A DNA stretch of 64,000 bases, from NCBI RefSeq assembly GCF_022788655.1, contig NZ_CP084951.1, positions 248,001-312,000 on the forward strand, in the 5' to 3' direction. The stretch comes from Sulfitobacter indolifex (GTDB taxonomy: Bacteria > Pseudomonadota > Alphaproteobacteria > Rhodobacterales > Rhodobacteraceae). The notes below the pieces were generated by a model. The model was not told the origin of the DNA. It saw only the letters and a list, made by a program, of their open reading frames with translations, and did no database searches. The translations under genes and the position numbers were made by a program. Every line of letters starts with the position of its first letter. The first letter of the stretch is position 1. Below are positions 1 through 9,040 of this stretch, in pieces.

Positions 1-492
1 GGTTGCGGCGGTGAGGGCCACCACGCCGATGGCGCAGAGGATGAGGCCAAAAAGGTCAACCTCGCCGCCGAGCCGTGCACCCATGATAATCGCCACGCCG
101 ACAACACCCGCCAGCAGCCCGGCCACCCCGAGGGGCCGGAGCTTTTCACCGAGGAAAGCCCAAGCGGCAAAACCAACGAGCAACGGCATGGTTGAGGCGA
201 TGATCGCAGCGAGGGAGGCCTCAATGGTTTGCATGGCGATGAAGTTCAGCCCGAGGTAGACCGCGTTTTGCAACACGCCAAAGATGATCGTCGCGCGCCA
301 TTGGGCGGGGGTGAGTCGCCAGCTTTGCCCCAAAGCCAGCGCGATGCCGACGCCGATGAGGCCAGAGATCAGGTAGCGCAGCGAGAGGGCCAGCAGGGGC
401 GATGCATCCATCACGATGATCCGCGCCGAGGTGAAGGCCGAGGACCACATGACGGCAAAGGCCAGACCCATGAGAATTGCGCGTATGTCCAT
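1..492 (-). CDS. EamA/DMT-family membrane transporter, 3' part missing
   Basis: The reverse strand reads open from an ATG at 492 to the window edge (164 codons, no stop). The product is very hydrophobic, with about five predicted membrane segments. It starts with the DMT-type pattern MDIRAILMGLAFAVMWSSAF and has the typical second helix pair followed by a FLGEKLRP segment, which in EamA proteins ends the first of two five-helix repeats. Only the first repeat and the start of the second are present. Members export or exchange small metabolites across the inner membrane; the substrate cannot be predicted. The truncation is the window boundary, not a mutation. Confidence 0.85.
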   Translation of the reverse strand, partial: MDIRAILMGLAFAVMWSSAFTSARIIVMDASPLLALSLRYLISGLIGVGIALALGQSWRLTPAQWRATIIFGVLQNAVYLGLNFIAMQTIEASLAAIIASTMPLLVGFAAWAFLGEKLRPLGVAGLLAGVVGVAIIMGARLGGEVDLFGLILCAIGVVALTAAT

Positions 493-499
493 GAGATGC

Positions 500-918
500 C
501 CCCTGTACTGAACTTGCTAAGCAATGGCTGGTTTGCGGGGGAAGGACAAGATGGGTTTGGTGGGCTATCATAGAGGGCAGGAATGCCCGACCCTCAAGCA
601 AACCACCCCGACCCGGAATCAAGCCGCAGGCGCCGGGCCATCGCCTGCCCGCCCGTCACGCCAAAGGCGTGCCGATATTATTCTGGCGCACCTTTGGTGC
701 GACCGGGTAGGCGATTTAGTAAGGCTGGGTGGAACTTCGCGAAGTCACATCATGGCTGCACCATAAAGTGGTACGAAGCGATGTCGGATCGCCGACCCGC
801 GGGCAGGCGATGGCCCTCGGGTCACAAATTCACAGGCTCAGAGCAATGCAGCGCGTTGGTTATGGCCGCAGCTGAGTTGGGTATCAAGTCGTAGGCGCTT
901 TCCCTCATTTCTCTCCAA
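500..918. repeat. Structured intergenic region with 18-bp inverted repeat
   Basis: No convincing gene lies between the transporter and the HU gene. The stretch holds a perfect 18-bp inverted repeat, GGGCCATCGCCTGCCCGC at 635-652 and its complement at 799-816. Between the arms are small hairpins, including CGCACC-TTT-GGTGCG near 686-701 and the 12-bp palindrome ACTTCGCGAAGT at 734-745. Open frames here have no recognisable product. It may be a palindromic element or a structured RNA. Confidence 0.5.
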
Positions 919-920
919 CG

Positions 921-949
921 AAAAAGGGCCGCCCAAGGGCGACCCTTTC
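921..949 (-). terminator. Rho-independent terminator of the HU gene
   Basis: On the reverse strand, AAAGGGTCGCCC pairs with GGGCGGCCCTTT around a two-base loop and is followed by a run of five T. It lies about 20 bases after the HU stop codon, in the right orientation. Confidence 0.85.
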
Positions 950-969
950 GCAAACATTCAGCCAGTGGC

Positions 970-1257
970 TCACTCGTTTACGCTGTCCTTCAGCGCCTTC
1001 GCGATGGTCATCTTGACCACTTTGTCGGCGTCTTTCTTGAACTGCTCGCCCGTGGCGGGGTTGCGGACCATCCGCTCGGGGCGCTCACGGCAATAGATTT
1101 TGCCAACGCCCGGCAGGGTCACGGCACCGCCGGCGGACACTTCACGGGTGATCAGGTTGCAAACGGCGTCGAGCGCTGCGCCTGCGGATTTCTTGTCTGT
1201 GTCCATCTCTTCTGCCAGTGCGGCGACGAGCTGGGTCTTGGTCATCGGTTTTGCCAT
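970..1257 (-). CDS. HU/IHF-family DNA-binding protein
   Basis: A 95-residue protein of normal HU length. It has the N-terminal helical dimerisation region (MAKPMTKTQLVAALAEEM), the glycine turn (LPGVGKI), and the DNA-binding arm ending RNPATGEQF, which matches the family signature around the intercalating proline. HU-type proteins bend DNA and compact the nucleoid. The start at 1257 is chosen because CTAAGGAG lies a few bases upstream; a longer frame reaching 1407 has no support. The arm is slightly unusual (CRERPERMV instead of the common FxxRxRxGR pattern), so this may be a divergent HU paralogue. Confidence 0.93.
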   Translation of the reverse strand: MAKPMTKTQLVAALAEEMDTDKKSAGAALDAVCNLITREVSAGGAVTLPGVGKIYCRERPERMVRNPATGEQFKKDADKVVKMTIAKALKDSVNE

Positions 1258-1314
1258 TTTATTCTCCTTAGACTGCCCGCTTTTTAGGGCCTCATGGCCG
1301 GAATGTAACGGTAT

Positions 1315-1332
1315 GTTGTGGGATAACACAAC
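1315..1332. promoter_or_regulatory. Inverted repeat upstream of HU gene
   Basis: GTTGTG-GGATAA-CACAAC, two perfect 6-bp arms with a 6-bp spacer, lies about 60 bases upstream of the HU start and 50 bases after the amn stop. It could be an operator for HU, but 6-bp arms are weak evidence. Confidence 0.3.
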
Positions 1333-1384
1333 GAATTGTGGCGCCCTAAACGTGAAAACATGCGATTTTCCGCTGTTTTTACCC

Positions 1385-2848
1385 CTACAGGAACGCGGTT
1401 TCGTCAAAGGAGCGCAATTTCCGGCTGTGGATCCGCTCGAGCGGCATCCGCCGCAGCAGTTCCATGGCGCGAATGCCGATCATCAGATGGCGCGCAACTT
1501 GGGTTTTGTAGAAGTCCGAGGCCATGCCGGGCAGTTTCAACTCTCCGTGCAGCGGTTTGTCTGACACACAAAGCAGCGTGCCATAGGGCACCCGGAAACG
1601 GTAGCCATTGGCGGCGATTGTGGCGCTTTCCATATCCAGCGCCACGGCGCGCGATTGGCTCAGCCGCTGCACAGGGCCACTCTGATCGCGCAGCTCCCAG
1701 TTGCGGTTGTCGATGGTGGCGACGGTGCCGGTACGCATGATGCGTTTCAGCTCATAGCCTTCAAGCTGCGTGACCTGCGCCACCGATTGCTCTAGCGCGA
1801 TCTGAATTTCGGCCAGCGCCGGGATCGGCACCCAGACCGGCAGGTCGTCGTCGAGCACATGGTCTTCGCGCAGGTATCCATGGGCCAGAACGAAATCGCC
1901 CAACGCCTGCGTATTGCGCAGCCCGGCACAGTGACCAACCATCAGCCACGCATGAGGGCGCAGCACGGCGATGTGATCGGTCGCGGTTTTTGCGTTCGAC
2001 GGGCCGACGCCGATATTTACCAGCGTGATGCCTGAACCATCGGCGCGTTTGAGGTGATAGGTCGGCATCTGCGGGGTCTTCAGCGTCTCCGCCAAAGGCG
2101 CATCGGGGTCGGTGATCTCGGCATTGCCGGTTGAGACAAAGGCGGTATAGCCGCTTTCAGGGTCGCGCAGCACCTCGCGGGCGTATTGTTCGAATTCGGT
2201 CACATAGAACTGGTAATTCGTGAACAGCACATGGGTCTGAAAGTGCTCGGGGTCCGTGGCCGTGTAATGCGCCAGCCGGGCGAGGGAGTAATCGACCCGC
2301 TGGGCGGTGAAGGGCGCGAGCGGGCGCACGTCGTCCACAGGCACATAGGTGCCGTTGACGATATCATCGTTGGTGGTGCTGAGGTCTGGCACGTCGAAAA
2401 CATCGCGCAGGGTGAAATCGGCGGCCCCTTCTTGGGGCACGTTCAGCGCATTATCACCCGACATGGCGAAATGCACCGGAATCGGCGTGGTGGAGGGGCC
2501 AACGATCACCGGCTGGTCATGGTTTTCAATCAGCAGGCCGATCTGCTGGATCAGATAGTTCCGAAAGAGGTCAGGCCGGGTGATCGTCGCCGCGAACGTA
2601 CCGGGCGAAGACACATGGCCGAAAGACAGCCGCGTATCGACATGGGCATAAGACGACGTACGAAACCGCAGTTCGGGATAAAAGGCGCGCACGCGGGCAT
2701 CAGGGGCCGAAGTTTCCATCGCCTTGGCAAATGCGTCATGCAGAAAGGTGGTCGCTTGCTGATAAAGTTCGGTCAGCCGGTCCACTGCAGCCGTCGCATC
2801 GCGGAAGCTTTCTGGGTTCGGGGTATCTGGCGTGAGGATCGTGGTCAT
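1385..2848 (-). CDS. amn: AMP nucleosidase
   Basis: A 487-residue protein matching full-length AMP nucleosidase, which hydrolyses AMP to adenine and ribose 5-phosphate in the cytoplasm. The N-terminal part holds the Amn-specific domain (RTSSYAHVD, GPSTTPIPVHFAM). The C-terminal half is a nucleoside-phosphorylase fold with MVGHCAGLR, VPIPALAE and the purine/ribose site ALDMESATIAANGYRFRVPY near residues 415-435. Its start overlaps the stop of the adenine deaminase gene by four bases (ATGA), so the two are translated as a unit. Confidence 0.95.
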   Translation of the reverse strand: MTTILTPDTPNPESFRDATAAVDRLTELYQQATTFLHDAFAKAMETSAPDARVRAFYPELRFRTSSYAHVDTRLSFGHVSSPGTFAATITRPDLFRNYLIQQIGLLIENHDQPVIVGPSTTPIPVHFAMSGDNALNVPQEGAADFTLRDVFDVPDLSTTNDDIVNGTYVPVDDVRPLAPFTAQRVDYSLARLAHYTATDPEHFQTHVLFTNYQFYVTEFEQYAREVLRDPESGYTAFVSTGNAEITDPDAPLAETLKTPQMPTYHLKRADGSGITLVNIGVGPSNAKTATDHIAVLRPHAWLMVGHCAGLRNTQALGDFVLAHGYLREDHVLDDDLPVWVPIPALAEIQIALEQSVAQVTQLEGYELKRIMRTGTVATIDNRNWELRDQSGPVQRLSQSRAVALDMESATIAANGYRFRVPYGTLLCVSDKPLHGELKLPGMASDFYKTQVARHLMIGIRAMELLRRMPLERIHSRKLRSFDETAFL

Positions 2849-4662
2849 GTTTGCGGCTCTAACAATGGAATGATTTCAAACTTCTGCACATCGACCAGCC
2901 CAAGGTCCGAGATCCGCAGTTCAGGGATCACCACGAGGGCCAGCAGCGAGTGCTGCATATAGGCGTTGTTCAACTTGCAGCCACAGTCGACCATCGCTTG
3001 CACGAGGGCATCAGCATCGGCAGCGACCTGCGCCGCGGGGCGGTCGGACATCAGCCCGGCGATAGGCAAGGCGACAAGCGCCAGTTCTTCGCCGTCGCGG
3101 AAGATGGTGATGCCACCCCCGACCTCGCGCAGGCGGTTCGCGGCCAGCGCCATCTGCTCGGCATCGGTACCGACGACAATCATATGATGGCTGTCATGCG
3201 CCACGGTGGAGGCCATCGCCATGCGGCCTTCATAGCCAAAGCCAGAGACGAAAGCGTTGGTCACCGTACCCATCGCGCGGTGGCGCTCGACCAGCGCGAT
3301 CTGGCAGACTTCGCCTGTGGCCTGCACGCGGCCTTCGGTGACCGGAAGTTCGAACTTCAGCGCACGTGTGGGCGCTTGGTTTTCGACCACGCCGATGACA
3401 TTCGCGGTGACGGCATTGGCGCCTTCGGGGGCCGCGATGTCGAAATCATCGGCGGCCAGATCGCGTGCCATATTGACGGTGCTGCGTGCCATATCGGGCC
3501 AGTCGAAATGCGGGCAGTCGACGAGACATTTGCCGTCTTCTGCGACAACCGCGCCACGGGCAATGACCATCTCGACGGGCAGGGTCTTGAGGTCGGACGA
3601 CAGGATCACATCGGCGCGGCGGCCCGGTGTCAGCGAACCAATCTCACGCTCTAACCCGAAATGCGTTGCGGTGTTGATCGTCGCCATTTGTAAAGCAATC
3701 AACGGATCACAATCGCAGTCAATGGCATGACGCACCACGCGGTTCATATGCCCCTCGTTCGTGATGGTGCCTGAATGGCTGTCATCCGTACACAGGATCA
3801 TATTGCGCGGATCGAGCCCCTTTTCGGTGATCGAGGTGATCTGGGTTTTCACGTCATACCACGCGGACCCTAACCGGATCATCGAGCGCATCCCCTGCCG
3901 CATCCGCGCCACGGCGTCGGCCTCGCAGGTGCCCTCGTGGTCATCTGCTGGGCCACCAGCGACATAGGCGGCAAAGGCGGGGCCAAGGTCGGGAGAGGCG
4001 TAGTGGCCCCCCACCGTCTTGTTCGCGCGTTGTGTCGCCGCGATCTCGGCCAGCATCTGCGGGTCGGCGTTGCTGACGCCCGGAAAATTCATCATCTCGC
4101 CCAAACCGATAATGCCGGGCCATGCCATCGCCTCGGCCACATCCTCGGCGCTGATCTCGAAACCCGTCGTTTCCAGCCCCGGTGCCGAAGGCGCACAGGA
4201 GGGCATTTGTGTGAAGATATTGATGGGCTGCATCAGCGCTTCGTCATGCATCATCCGCACGCCGTTTAGCCCCAGCACATTTGCGATCTCATGCGGATCG
4301 GTGAAGGCCGATGTCGTGCCGTGCGGTATCACCGCGCGGGCGAATTCCGCGGGGGTAAGCATGGTCGATTCAATATGCATATGCCCATCGCAGAGACCGG
4401 GGATCATATAGCGACCGTTCGCTTCGATGATCTGGGTGCTATCACCCCGGCAATGACTGGCATCCGGCCCAACAAAGGCGATGCGTCCGGCAGCGATGGC
4501 GATGTCATGGGCGGGCAGGCATTCGCGGGTGTGCACATTAACCCAGATGCCGCCGGTGATGATCGTGTCAGCAGCGCGCCGTCCGGCGGCGACATCGACC
4601 AATTGTGTGGCCACATCGGGCCAAGAGGGGAATGTTTTATCTGTCATGGCCAAAGGTGCCAT
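2845..4662 (-). CDS. ade: Adenine deaminase
   Basis: A 605-residue amidohydrolase of the bacterial adenine deaminase family, converting adenine to hypoxanthine and ammonia. Metal-binding motifs are visible: GLCDGHMHIEST (HxH near residues 95-97), GTTSAFTDPHEIANV, and TDDSHSGTITNEGHMNR. The C-terminal domain has the typical GFGYEGRMAMASTVAHDSHH stretch. It is first in a two-gene unit with amn; together they take AMP to adenine to hypoxanthine. Neither the ATG at 4662 nor the one at 4647 has a clear ribosome binding site, so the first 5 residues are uncertain. Confidence 0.94.
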   Translation of the reverse strand: MAPLAMTDKTFPSWPDVATQLVDVAAGRRAADTIITGGIWVNVHTRECLPAHDIAIAAGRIAFVGPDASHCRGDSTQIIEANGRYMIPGLCDGHMHIESTMLTPAEFARAVIPHGTTSAFTDPHEIANVLGLNGVRMMHDEALMQPINIFTQMPSCAPSAPGLETTGFEISAEDVAEAMAWPGIIGLGEMMNFPGVSNADPQMLAEIAATQRANKTVGGHYASPDLGPAFAAYVAGGPADDHEGTCEADAVARMRQGMRSMIRLGSAWYDVKTQITSITEKGLDPRNMILCTDDSHSGTITNEGHMNRVVRHAIDCDCDPLIALQMATINTATHFGLEREIGSLTPGRRADVILSSDLKTLPVEMVIARGAVVAEDGKCLVDCPHFDWPDMARSTVNMARDLAADDFDIAAPEGANAVTANVIGVVENQAPTRALKFELPVTEGRVQATGEVCQIALVERHRAMGTVTNAFVSGFGYEGRMAMASTVAHDSHHMIVVGTDAEQMALAANRLREVGGGITIFRDGEELALVALPIAGLMSDRPAAQVAADADALVQAMVDCGCKLNNAYMQHSLLALVVIPELRISDLGLVDVQKFEIIPLLEPQT

Positions 4663-4770
4663 AGGGGCCGGGGAGGTTCAAGCGGGCGGGTGCCATGAAA
4701 AGGCGCAGGATGTTGCCAGAGCGCGCCGCTTGCGGCTAACTGTGGGCCAAGGCAATGACGGGACTGTCGG

Positions 4771-6015
4771 ATGAATTTTCTCTTTGTGCATCAGAACATG
4801 CCCGGCCAGTACCGGGAGCTGGTGCAATGGTTGGCCAAAGCGGGCGGGCATCGGATCTATTTCATCACCCAACGTCAAAACGCGCCGAAACTGCCGGGGG
4901 TCGAAACCCGCGTCTACCGTCCTCATCACCGGCCCGACGCCAAAGCTTATGGCCTGTCCAGCGTTTGGGAAGAGGCCGCAGGCAGTGGATTTGGGGCCGT
5001 CGCTGCCGCGCAGCAGATCGAAAAGAAAGAAGGCTTTCGCCCCGATATTATCATCGGCCACGTTGGTTGGGGGGAGCTTAGTTTCTTCAAACAGCTTTGG
5101 CCCGACGTGCCGATCATCGGCTATTTCGAATATTACTATAATATGACCGGCGGCATGGTGGGGTTTGACCCTGCCGAGAAAATCACGGCCCATGCGCCCT
5201 ATCTGAACCACGCGCGCAATCTTGTGCCGCTGGCGAATATCGAAACCGTTGATCTTGGACATTGCCCGACCTATTGGCAGCGCGACCGTTTCCCCGAAAG
5301 CTTTCACCGCAAGCTTTACGTCTGCCACGACGGTATCCGCACCGATCAACTGCTACCGGACCCGAAGGTCAGCCTGCAGTTAGGCCGCTTGGCGCACCCC
5401 GTCACGCGCGAGGATGAGATTGTGACCTATGTGGCGCGCAATTTGGAGAAGACGCGGGGCTTTCACACGATGATGCGCGCCTTGCCACGTATCCTGGCCG
5501 AGCGGCCCAAGGCGCGGGTGGTGATCGTCGGCGGCGATGACGTGTCCTACGGCAAGCAAAGCGACCATCCCGGCGGGCTGCGGGGGGAAATGTCGGCGGA
5601 ATTGGGCGATAGGGTTGATTGGGAGCGGGTGCATTTTGTCGGCAAAGTGCCTTACCCCGATTTCAAGAAACTCGTCCAGATCAGCCGCTGTCACATCTAC
5701 CTGACAATGCCCTTTGTTCTGTCGTGGTCGCTGCTCGAAGCCATGTCGATGCAGGCAACGATCGTGGCGTCCGATGTGGCCCCGGTCCGCGAAGCGGTGA
5801 CCCATGGAGAGACCGGGCTGCTGGTGGATTTCTTTGACCCTGATGCGCTGGCTGCTCAAGTGGTTGAGGTTCTGGCCAATCCGCAGGACCACGCGCATCT
5901 TGGCCCCGCGGCCCGAGCGCATGTGGTCGAAAACTACGACTTTCTGACACGTTGCCTGCCCGAGCACCTCGCACGGATTAATGCGCTCGTGCCCGAGAGT
6001 AAGCGGCTCAGCTAA
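4771..6015 (+). CDS. GT4-family glycosyltransferase
   Basis: A 414-residue GT-B glycosyltransferase. The N-terminal Rossmann half begins MNFLFVHQNMPGQYREL. The donor-binding half contains RNLEKTRGFHTMMRALP and RVVIVGGDD, and the family E-x7-E-like site lies around SWSLLEAMSMQATIVASDVAPVREA. Such enzymes transfer sugars from nucleotide donors onto lipid- or protein-linked acceptors at the inner membrane. It opens the exopolysaccharide region and converges on the export lipoprotein gene with only nine bases between stops. Donor and acceptor are unknown. Confidence 0.88.
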   Translation: MNFLFVHQNMPGQYRELVQWLAKAGGHRIYFITQRQNAPKLPGVETRVYRPHHRPDAKAYGLSSVWEEAAGSGFGAVAAAQQIEKKEGFRPDIIIGHVGWGELSFFKQLWPDVPIIGYFEYYYNMTGGMVGFDPAEKITAHAPYLNHARNLVPLANIETVDLGHCPTYWQRDRFPESFHRKLYVCHDGIRTDQLLPDPKVSLQLGRLAHPVTREDEIVTYVARNLEKTRGFHTMMRALPRILAERPKARVVIVGGDDVSYGKQSDHPGGLRGEMSAELGDRVDWERVHFVGKVPYPDFKKLVQISRCHIYLTMPFVLSWSLLEAMSMQATIVASDVAPVREAVTHGETGLLVDFFDPDALAAQVVEVLANPQDHAHLGPAARAHVVENYDFLTRCLPEHLARINALVPESKRLS

Positions 6016-6024
6016 AGCTCAGTT

Positions 6025-7137
6025 TCAGAGGCTTCCAGCGGACCTCACAAGGCCGAAGATCGATCCAACAAGGCCGAGGATGGTGCGTGTGTCCGACAGC
6101 GGGCTTTCGGTCGCGAGCACCAGATCGCCAGATTGTATATGGAAATTCCGCGCTGAGAAAAGCCCGTCAGAGGTGGTCAGATCCAATGTGAAGACCACCC
6201 GCGTGCGGCGTGGGCCGCGCACACCGGCGCTGACCGCGCTTGCCGGATATTCGCGCAGGATCAAAATGCCCTCTGGGTCGGCGCGCTTCTCGTTCACCCC
6301 GCCGATGATCGCCAGCGCATCCAAGGCCGAAACGTCGTCGCGGTTGAAAGGAAACTGCGCTTCGCGTCCAGCTGCACCCAAAGACAAGAAATAGCGGCGA
6401 TCTTTTTCAATGATAAGCTTGTCACCGCCGATCAGACGGGTGTCGAGGCTTGGGTTCTCGTAAAGTCGGTCGATTGAGGTGGTATAGATATTGGCACCAC
6501 GGACCAATTTGACCTGTGGATTCTCGATGCTGCTTTGCACCCCGCCGCCTGCGGAGATTGCCGAGAGGACCGAAAAGTTATTGTCCGGCATTAGGATGTT
6601 GCCGGGGGTGTTTACGCCACCGACAAGGTCAATTGAGTTGCCACGGCCTTCGGTCATGGCCAGTTGGACCTGGGCCGAAGGGACAATCGTCTCAAGCCGT
6701 CGCTGAAGCAGTTGACGAGCTGAGTCTGGGGTCCGGCCAGACACCTGAATCTTGCCAATATAAGGCACAAAGATCGTCCCACTTTCAGAGACGCGAAGCC
6801 CTGGCAATGTGGCTACCTGCTGCGCCGGCGACGTCAGCAGCGAGTTGTCACCGCTGTCCCATACCAGTACGTCCAGTCGGTCGCCGGGGCGGATAACTTG
6901 GGCGTTTGAACCTTGGCTGGCACCGATCCAGCCATAACGCGTCTCGCCGTTACGGGGCCATTGGGCAATGCTCGGCAAGAAAGCACTGGTGACTGGATAA
7001 ACAGCAATATCCGCATCTGGCGCGGCCGCCTCCTTGGTGACCTCTTTCTGGATCGCCGCGCCGCGGGGCAGATTGCTACAAGCCGCGAGCGATAGTGCCA
7101 TCAGGGCCGAAAGGAAAAGCTTGCTCAGGTGCTTCAT
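6025..7137 (-). CDS. Wza-like polysaccharide export lipoprotein
   Basis: A 370-residue protein with a lipoprotein signal, MKHLSKLFLSALMALSLAAC, where the last residue is the acylated cysteine. The polysaccharide biosynthesis/export domain follows (IRPGDRLDVLVWD, GLRVSESGTIFVPYIGKIQVSGRTPDSA), then soluble-ligand-binding-like repeats (VDLVGGVNTPGNILMPDN). Members form the outer-membrane exit channel for capsule or exopolysaccharide. The start at 7137 gives a complete signal peptide; the frame upstream to 7299 adds a sequence with no signal character. It is transcribed away from the SDR/sugar-transferase genes, with a 130-bp shared promoter region. Confidence 0.92.
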   Translation of the reverse strand: MKHLSKLFLSALMALSLAACSNLPRGAAIQKEVTKEAAAPDADIAVYPVTSAFLPSIAQWPRNGETRYGWIGASQGSNAQVIRPGDRLDVLVWDSGDNSLLTSPAQQVATLPGLRVSESGTIFVPYIGKIQVSGRTPDSARQLLQRRLETIVPSAQVQLAMTEGRGNSIDLVGGVNTPGNILMPDNNFSVLSAISAGGGVQSSIENPQVKLVRGANIYTTSIDRLYENPSLDTRLIGGDKLIIEKDRRYFLSLGAAGREAQFPFNRDDVSALDALAIIGGVNEKRADPEGILILREYPASAVSAGVRGPRRTRVVFTLDLTTSDGLFSARNFHIQSGDLVLATESPLSDTRTILGLVGSIFGLVRSAGSL

Positions 7138-7268
7138 AAGGTGCGCAATCGCCTTTTGGTGTTTCGCCGGTGATCCGGGGTACCTATACCTATATGCAGC
7201 GGAAATTGGCGTGTTGCAAAGGATGTTGTACCCCCGGCCCCCATCCGAAAATCTAGTCCTGCAGGATA

Positions 7269-8174
7269 ATGACTGAACCCATGGCGTCAATATTATCAAA
7301 TGGCAGTGTGATTCCGAATGGCGCTTGGGAATTTGACGGGGTTCTGCTGCTCGGCGCGACGGGCCGGTTGGGCGGTATATTGCGCCGTCATTGGCCCGTG
7401 CCGAAAATGCTGCGCAGCCAATCGCGACAGCCCCGTCCAGAATTTAGTCAATTTGATCTGCCAGTCATTGGGGAGCGGCCCTGTGATGCTGCTGTTGCTG
7501 CCGCCCAAGGGGCGCGGGCGATCATCTGTTTGGCAGGGGTGACCCCGGCGCGGGCGGCGGGGACTGGGGCCGCAATGCGTGATAACGTTGACCTCGCCCT
7601 CGCCGGCTTGCGATTGGCGGAGGCTGCTGCTGTCCCCCGTTTTTTCGCGGTCTCATCAGCGGCGGTCTATGGCGCGGGCCAAGGCTCGCTTACCGAAGAT
7701 GTGACCTGCACGCCGCTCTCAGACTACGGTCGACAAAAACTTGCCATGGAGCAGGCGGTGCTTCAAGTGCGCGCTGAAGCGGCCGTAACCGTGCTGCGGA
7801 TTGGCAATGTCGCCGGGGCCGACGCGATCCTTGGCGACTGGCACCCGGACATGCAGATTGATCAGTTCCCAGATGGCTGCACGCCAAGCCGCAGCTATAT
7901 TGGGCCGGTCACCTTGGCGCGCGTGTTGCATCAGCTGTGTACGGGGGGCGATCTCCCGCCAATTCTAAACATTGCGGCCCCCGGCGCGGTGCAGATGGGG
8001 GCGCTGCTTGATGCGGCGGGGTTGGACTGGCAGCCCAAACCGGCATCCATCGCCGCCATTTCGGAAGTGCGGCTTGATACGAATGCACTTGAATGCCGTT
8101 TCGATTTTGCGCCAGAAAATCAAACCCCCGTCGGGCTGGTAAGTGAATGGCAGCAGGATATGAACAAACAATGA
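7269..8174 (+). CDS. NAD-dependent epimerase/dehydratase (SDR) family protein
   Basis: About 301 residues with an extended-SDR pattern: nucleotide-binding loop LLGATGRLGGILRR, a VSSAAVYGAG segment, and YGRQKLAMEQ carrying the catalytic Tyr-x3-Lys. It probably modifies a nucleotide sugar for the polysaccharide made by this locus. Two starts are possible: ATG at 7269, with a close AGGA, or ATG at 7281 (MASILSNG). The sugar transferase gene begins 10 bases after its stop, so the two are probably co-transcribed. Confidence 0.85.
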   Translation: MTEPMASILSNGSVIPNGAWEFDGVLLLGATGRLGGILRRHWPVPKMLRSQSRQPRPEFSQFDLPVIGERPCDAAVAAAQGARAIICLAGVTPARAAGTGAAMRDNVDLALAGLRLAEAAAVPRFFAVSSAAVYGAGQGSLTEDVTCTPLSDYGRQKLAMEQAVLQVRAEAAVTVLRIGNVAGADAILGDWHPDMQIDQFPDGCTPSRSYIGPVTLARVLHQLCTGGDLPPILNIAAPGAVQMGALLDAAGLDWQPKPASIAAISEVRLDTNALECRFDFAPENQTPVGLVSEWQQDMNKQ

Positions 8175-8184
8175 AGACCGTTCT

Positions 8185-8796
8185 ATGACGTGGCGCAAAC
8201 GCATCTTCGATCTGTTCTTTGCGAGCCTGCTTCTAATCGTCGTTGCGCCAATCCTGTTGGGGTTGCTGGTTTGGCTCATGGTGAAAGAAGGGCGACCTTT
8301 GTTCCATGTGGCTGAGCGGATGAAAACGCCTGAGCAGAGCTTTGACCTGTGGAAGCTGCGGACGATGACCGTGGTGGAGGAAGATCAAGGCGTGTCGGGT
8401 GGAAACAAAAGCGCGCGGATTACCCCCACCGGCGCATGGCTGCGGGCGCGGCGTTTGGATGAGTTTCCGCAGATTTGGAACATCCTGCGCGGCGATCTCA
8501 GCTTTGTAGGGCCCCGTCCGCCGCTACGCGAATATGTGGAACGTTTCCCCGACATCTATGCCGAAGTCCTAAAATCCCGACCCGGTGTCACCGGGCTGGC
8601 AACGATCCGTTTTCATAAACATGAAGAGCGGCTTCTTTCGCGCTGCGAAACGCCGGAGGAGACGGATCGGGTCTATAGCCTTGTCTGCGTGCCACGCAAG
8701 GCCAAGCTTGATCTGATCTACCAACGCAACCAAAGCGCCTGTTACGACTTTGATCTGGTGTTTCAGACAGTTGGAAATTTGTTCAAGCGGGGATGA
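8185..8796 (+). CDS. Initiating sugar transferase (polyprenol-phosphate hexose-1-phosphate transferase)
   Basis: A 203-residue member of the bacterial sugar transferase family (PglC/WcaJ catalytic domain). It has an N-terminal membrane helix (FDLFFASLLLIVVAPILLGLL) and the conserved blocks FDLWKLRTM, RRLDEFPQIWNILRGDLSFVGPRPP and SRPGVTGLATIRF. It moves a sugar phosphate from a nucleotide donor to undecaprenyl phosphate at the inner membrane, the first step of repeat-unit assembly. The short form lacks the multi-helix N-terminal domain of WcaJ-type enzymes. Confidence 0.94.
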   Translation: MTWRKRIFDLFFASLLLIVVAPILLGLLVWLMVKEGRPLFHVAERMKTPEQSFDLWKLRTMTVVEEDQGVSGGNKSARITPTGAWLRARRLDEFPQIWNILRGDLSFVGPRPPLREYVERFPDIYAEVLKSRPGVTGLATIRFHKHEERLLSRCETPEETDRVYSLVCVPRKAKLDLIYQRNQSACYDFDLVFQTVGNLFKRG

Positions 8797-9040
8797 CGCC
8801 ATGGTAAGAATTTGCCGCGTCTTTGGCCACAAAAGTTAAATAAATGGTTTTTTCAAGGAATCCATGGCACTGTGTGCTGCATGATTAAGCAGTGAAAGAT
8901 TGGTTGGCATCTATGTTGCGCACAGCTGGTGCTTTTGGTGCTTACAGCGATGCGTTGAGGGCTGCATGGACGCCAGACAATCGATGCGCGCTCAGAGCGC
9001 TGTGCGCTTGCTGAAATAGTCGCAATCAAGGGAACGGCGC

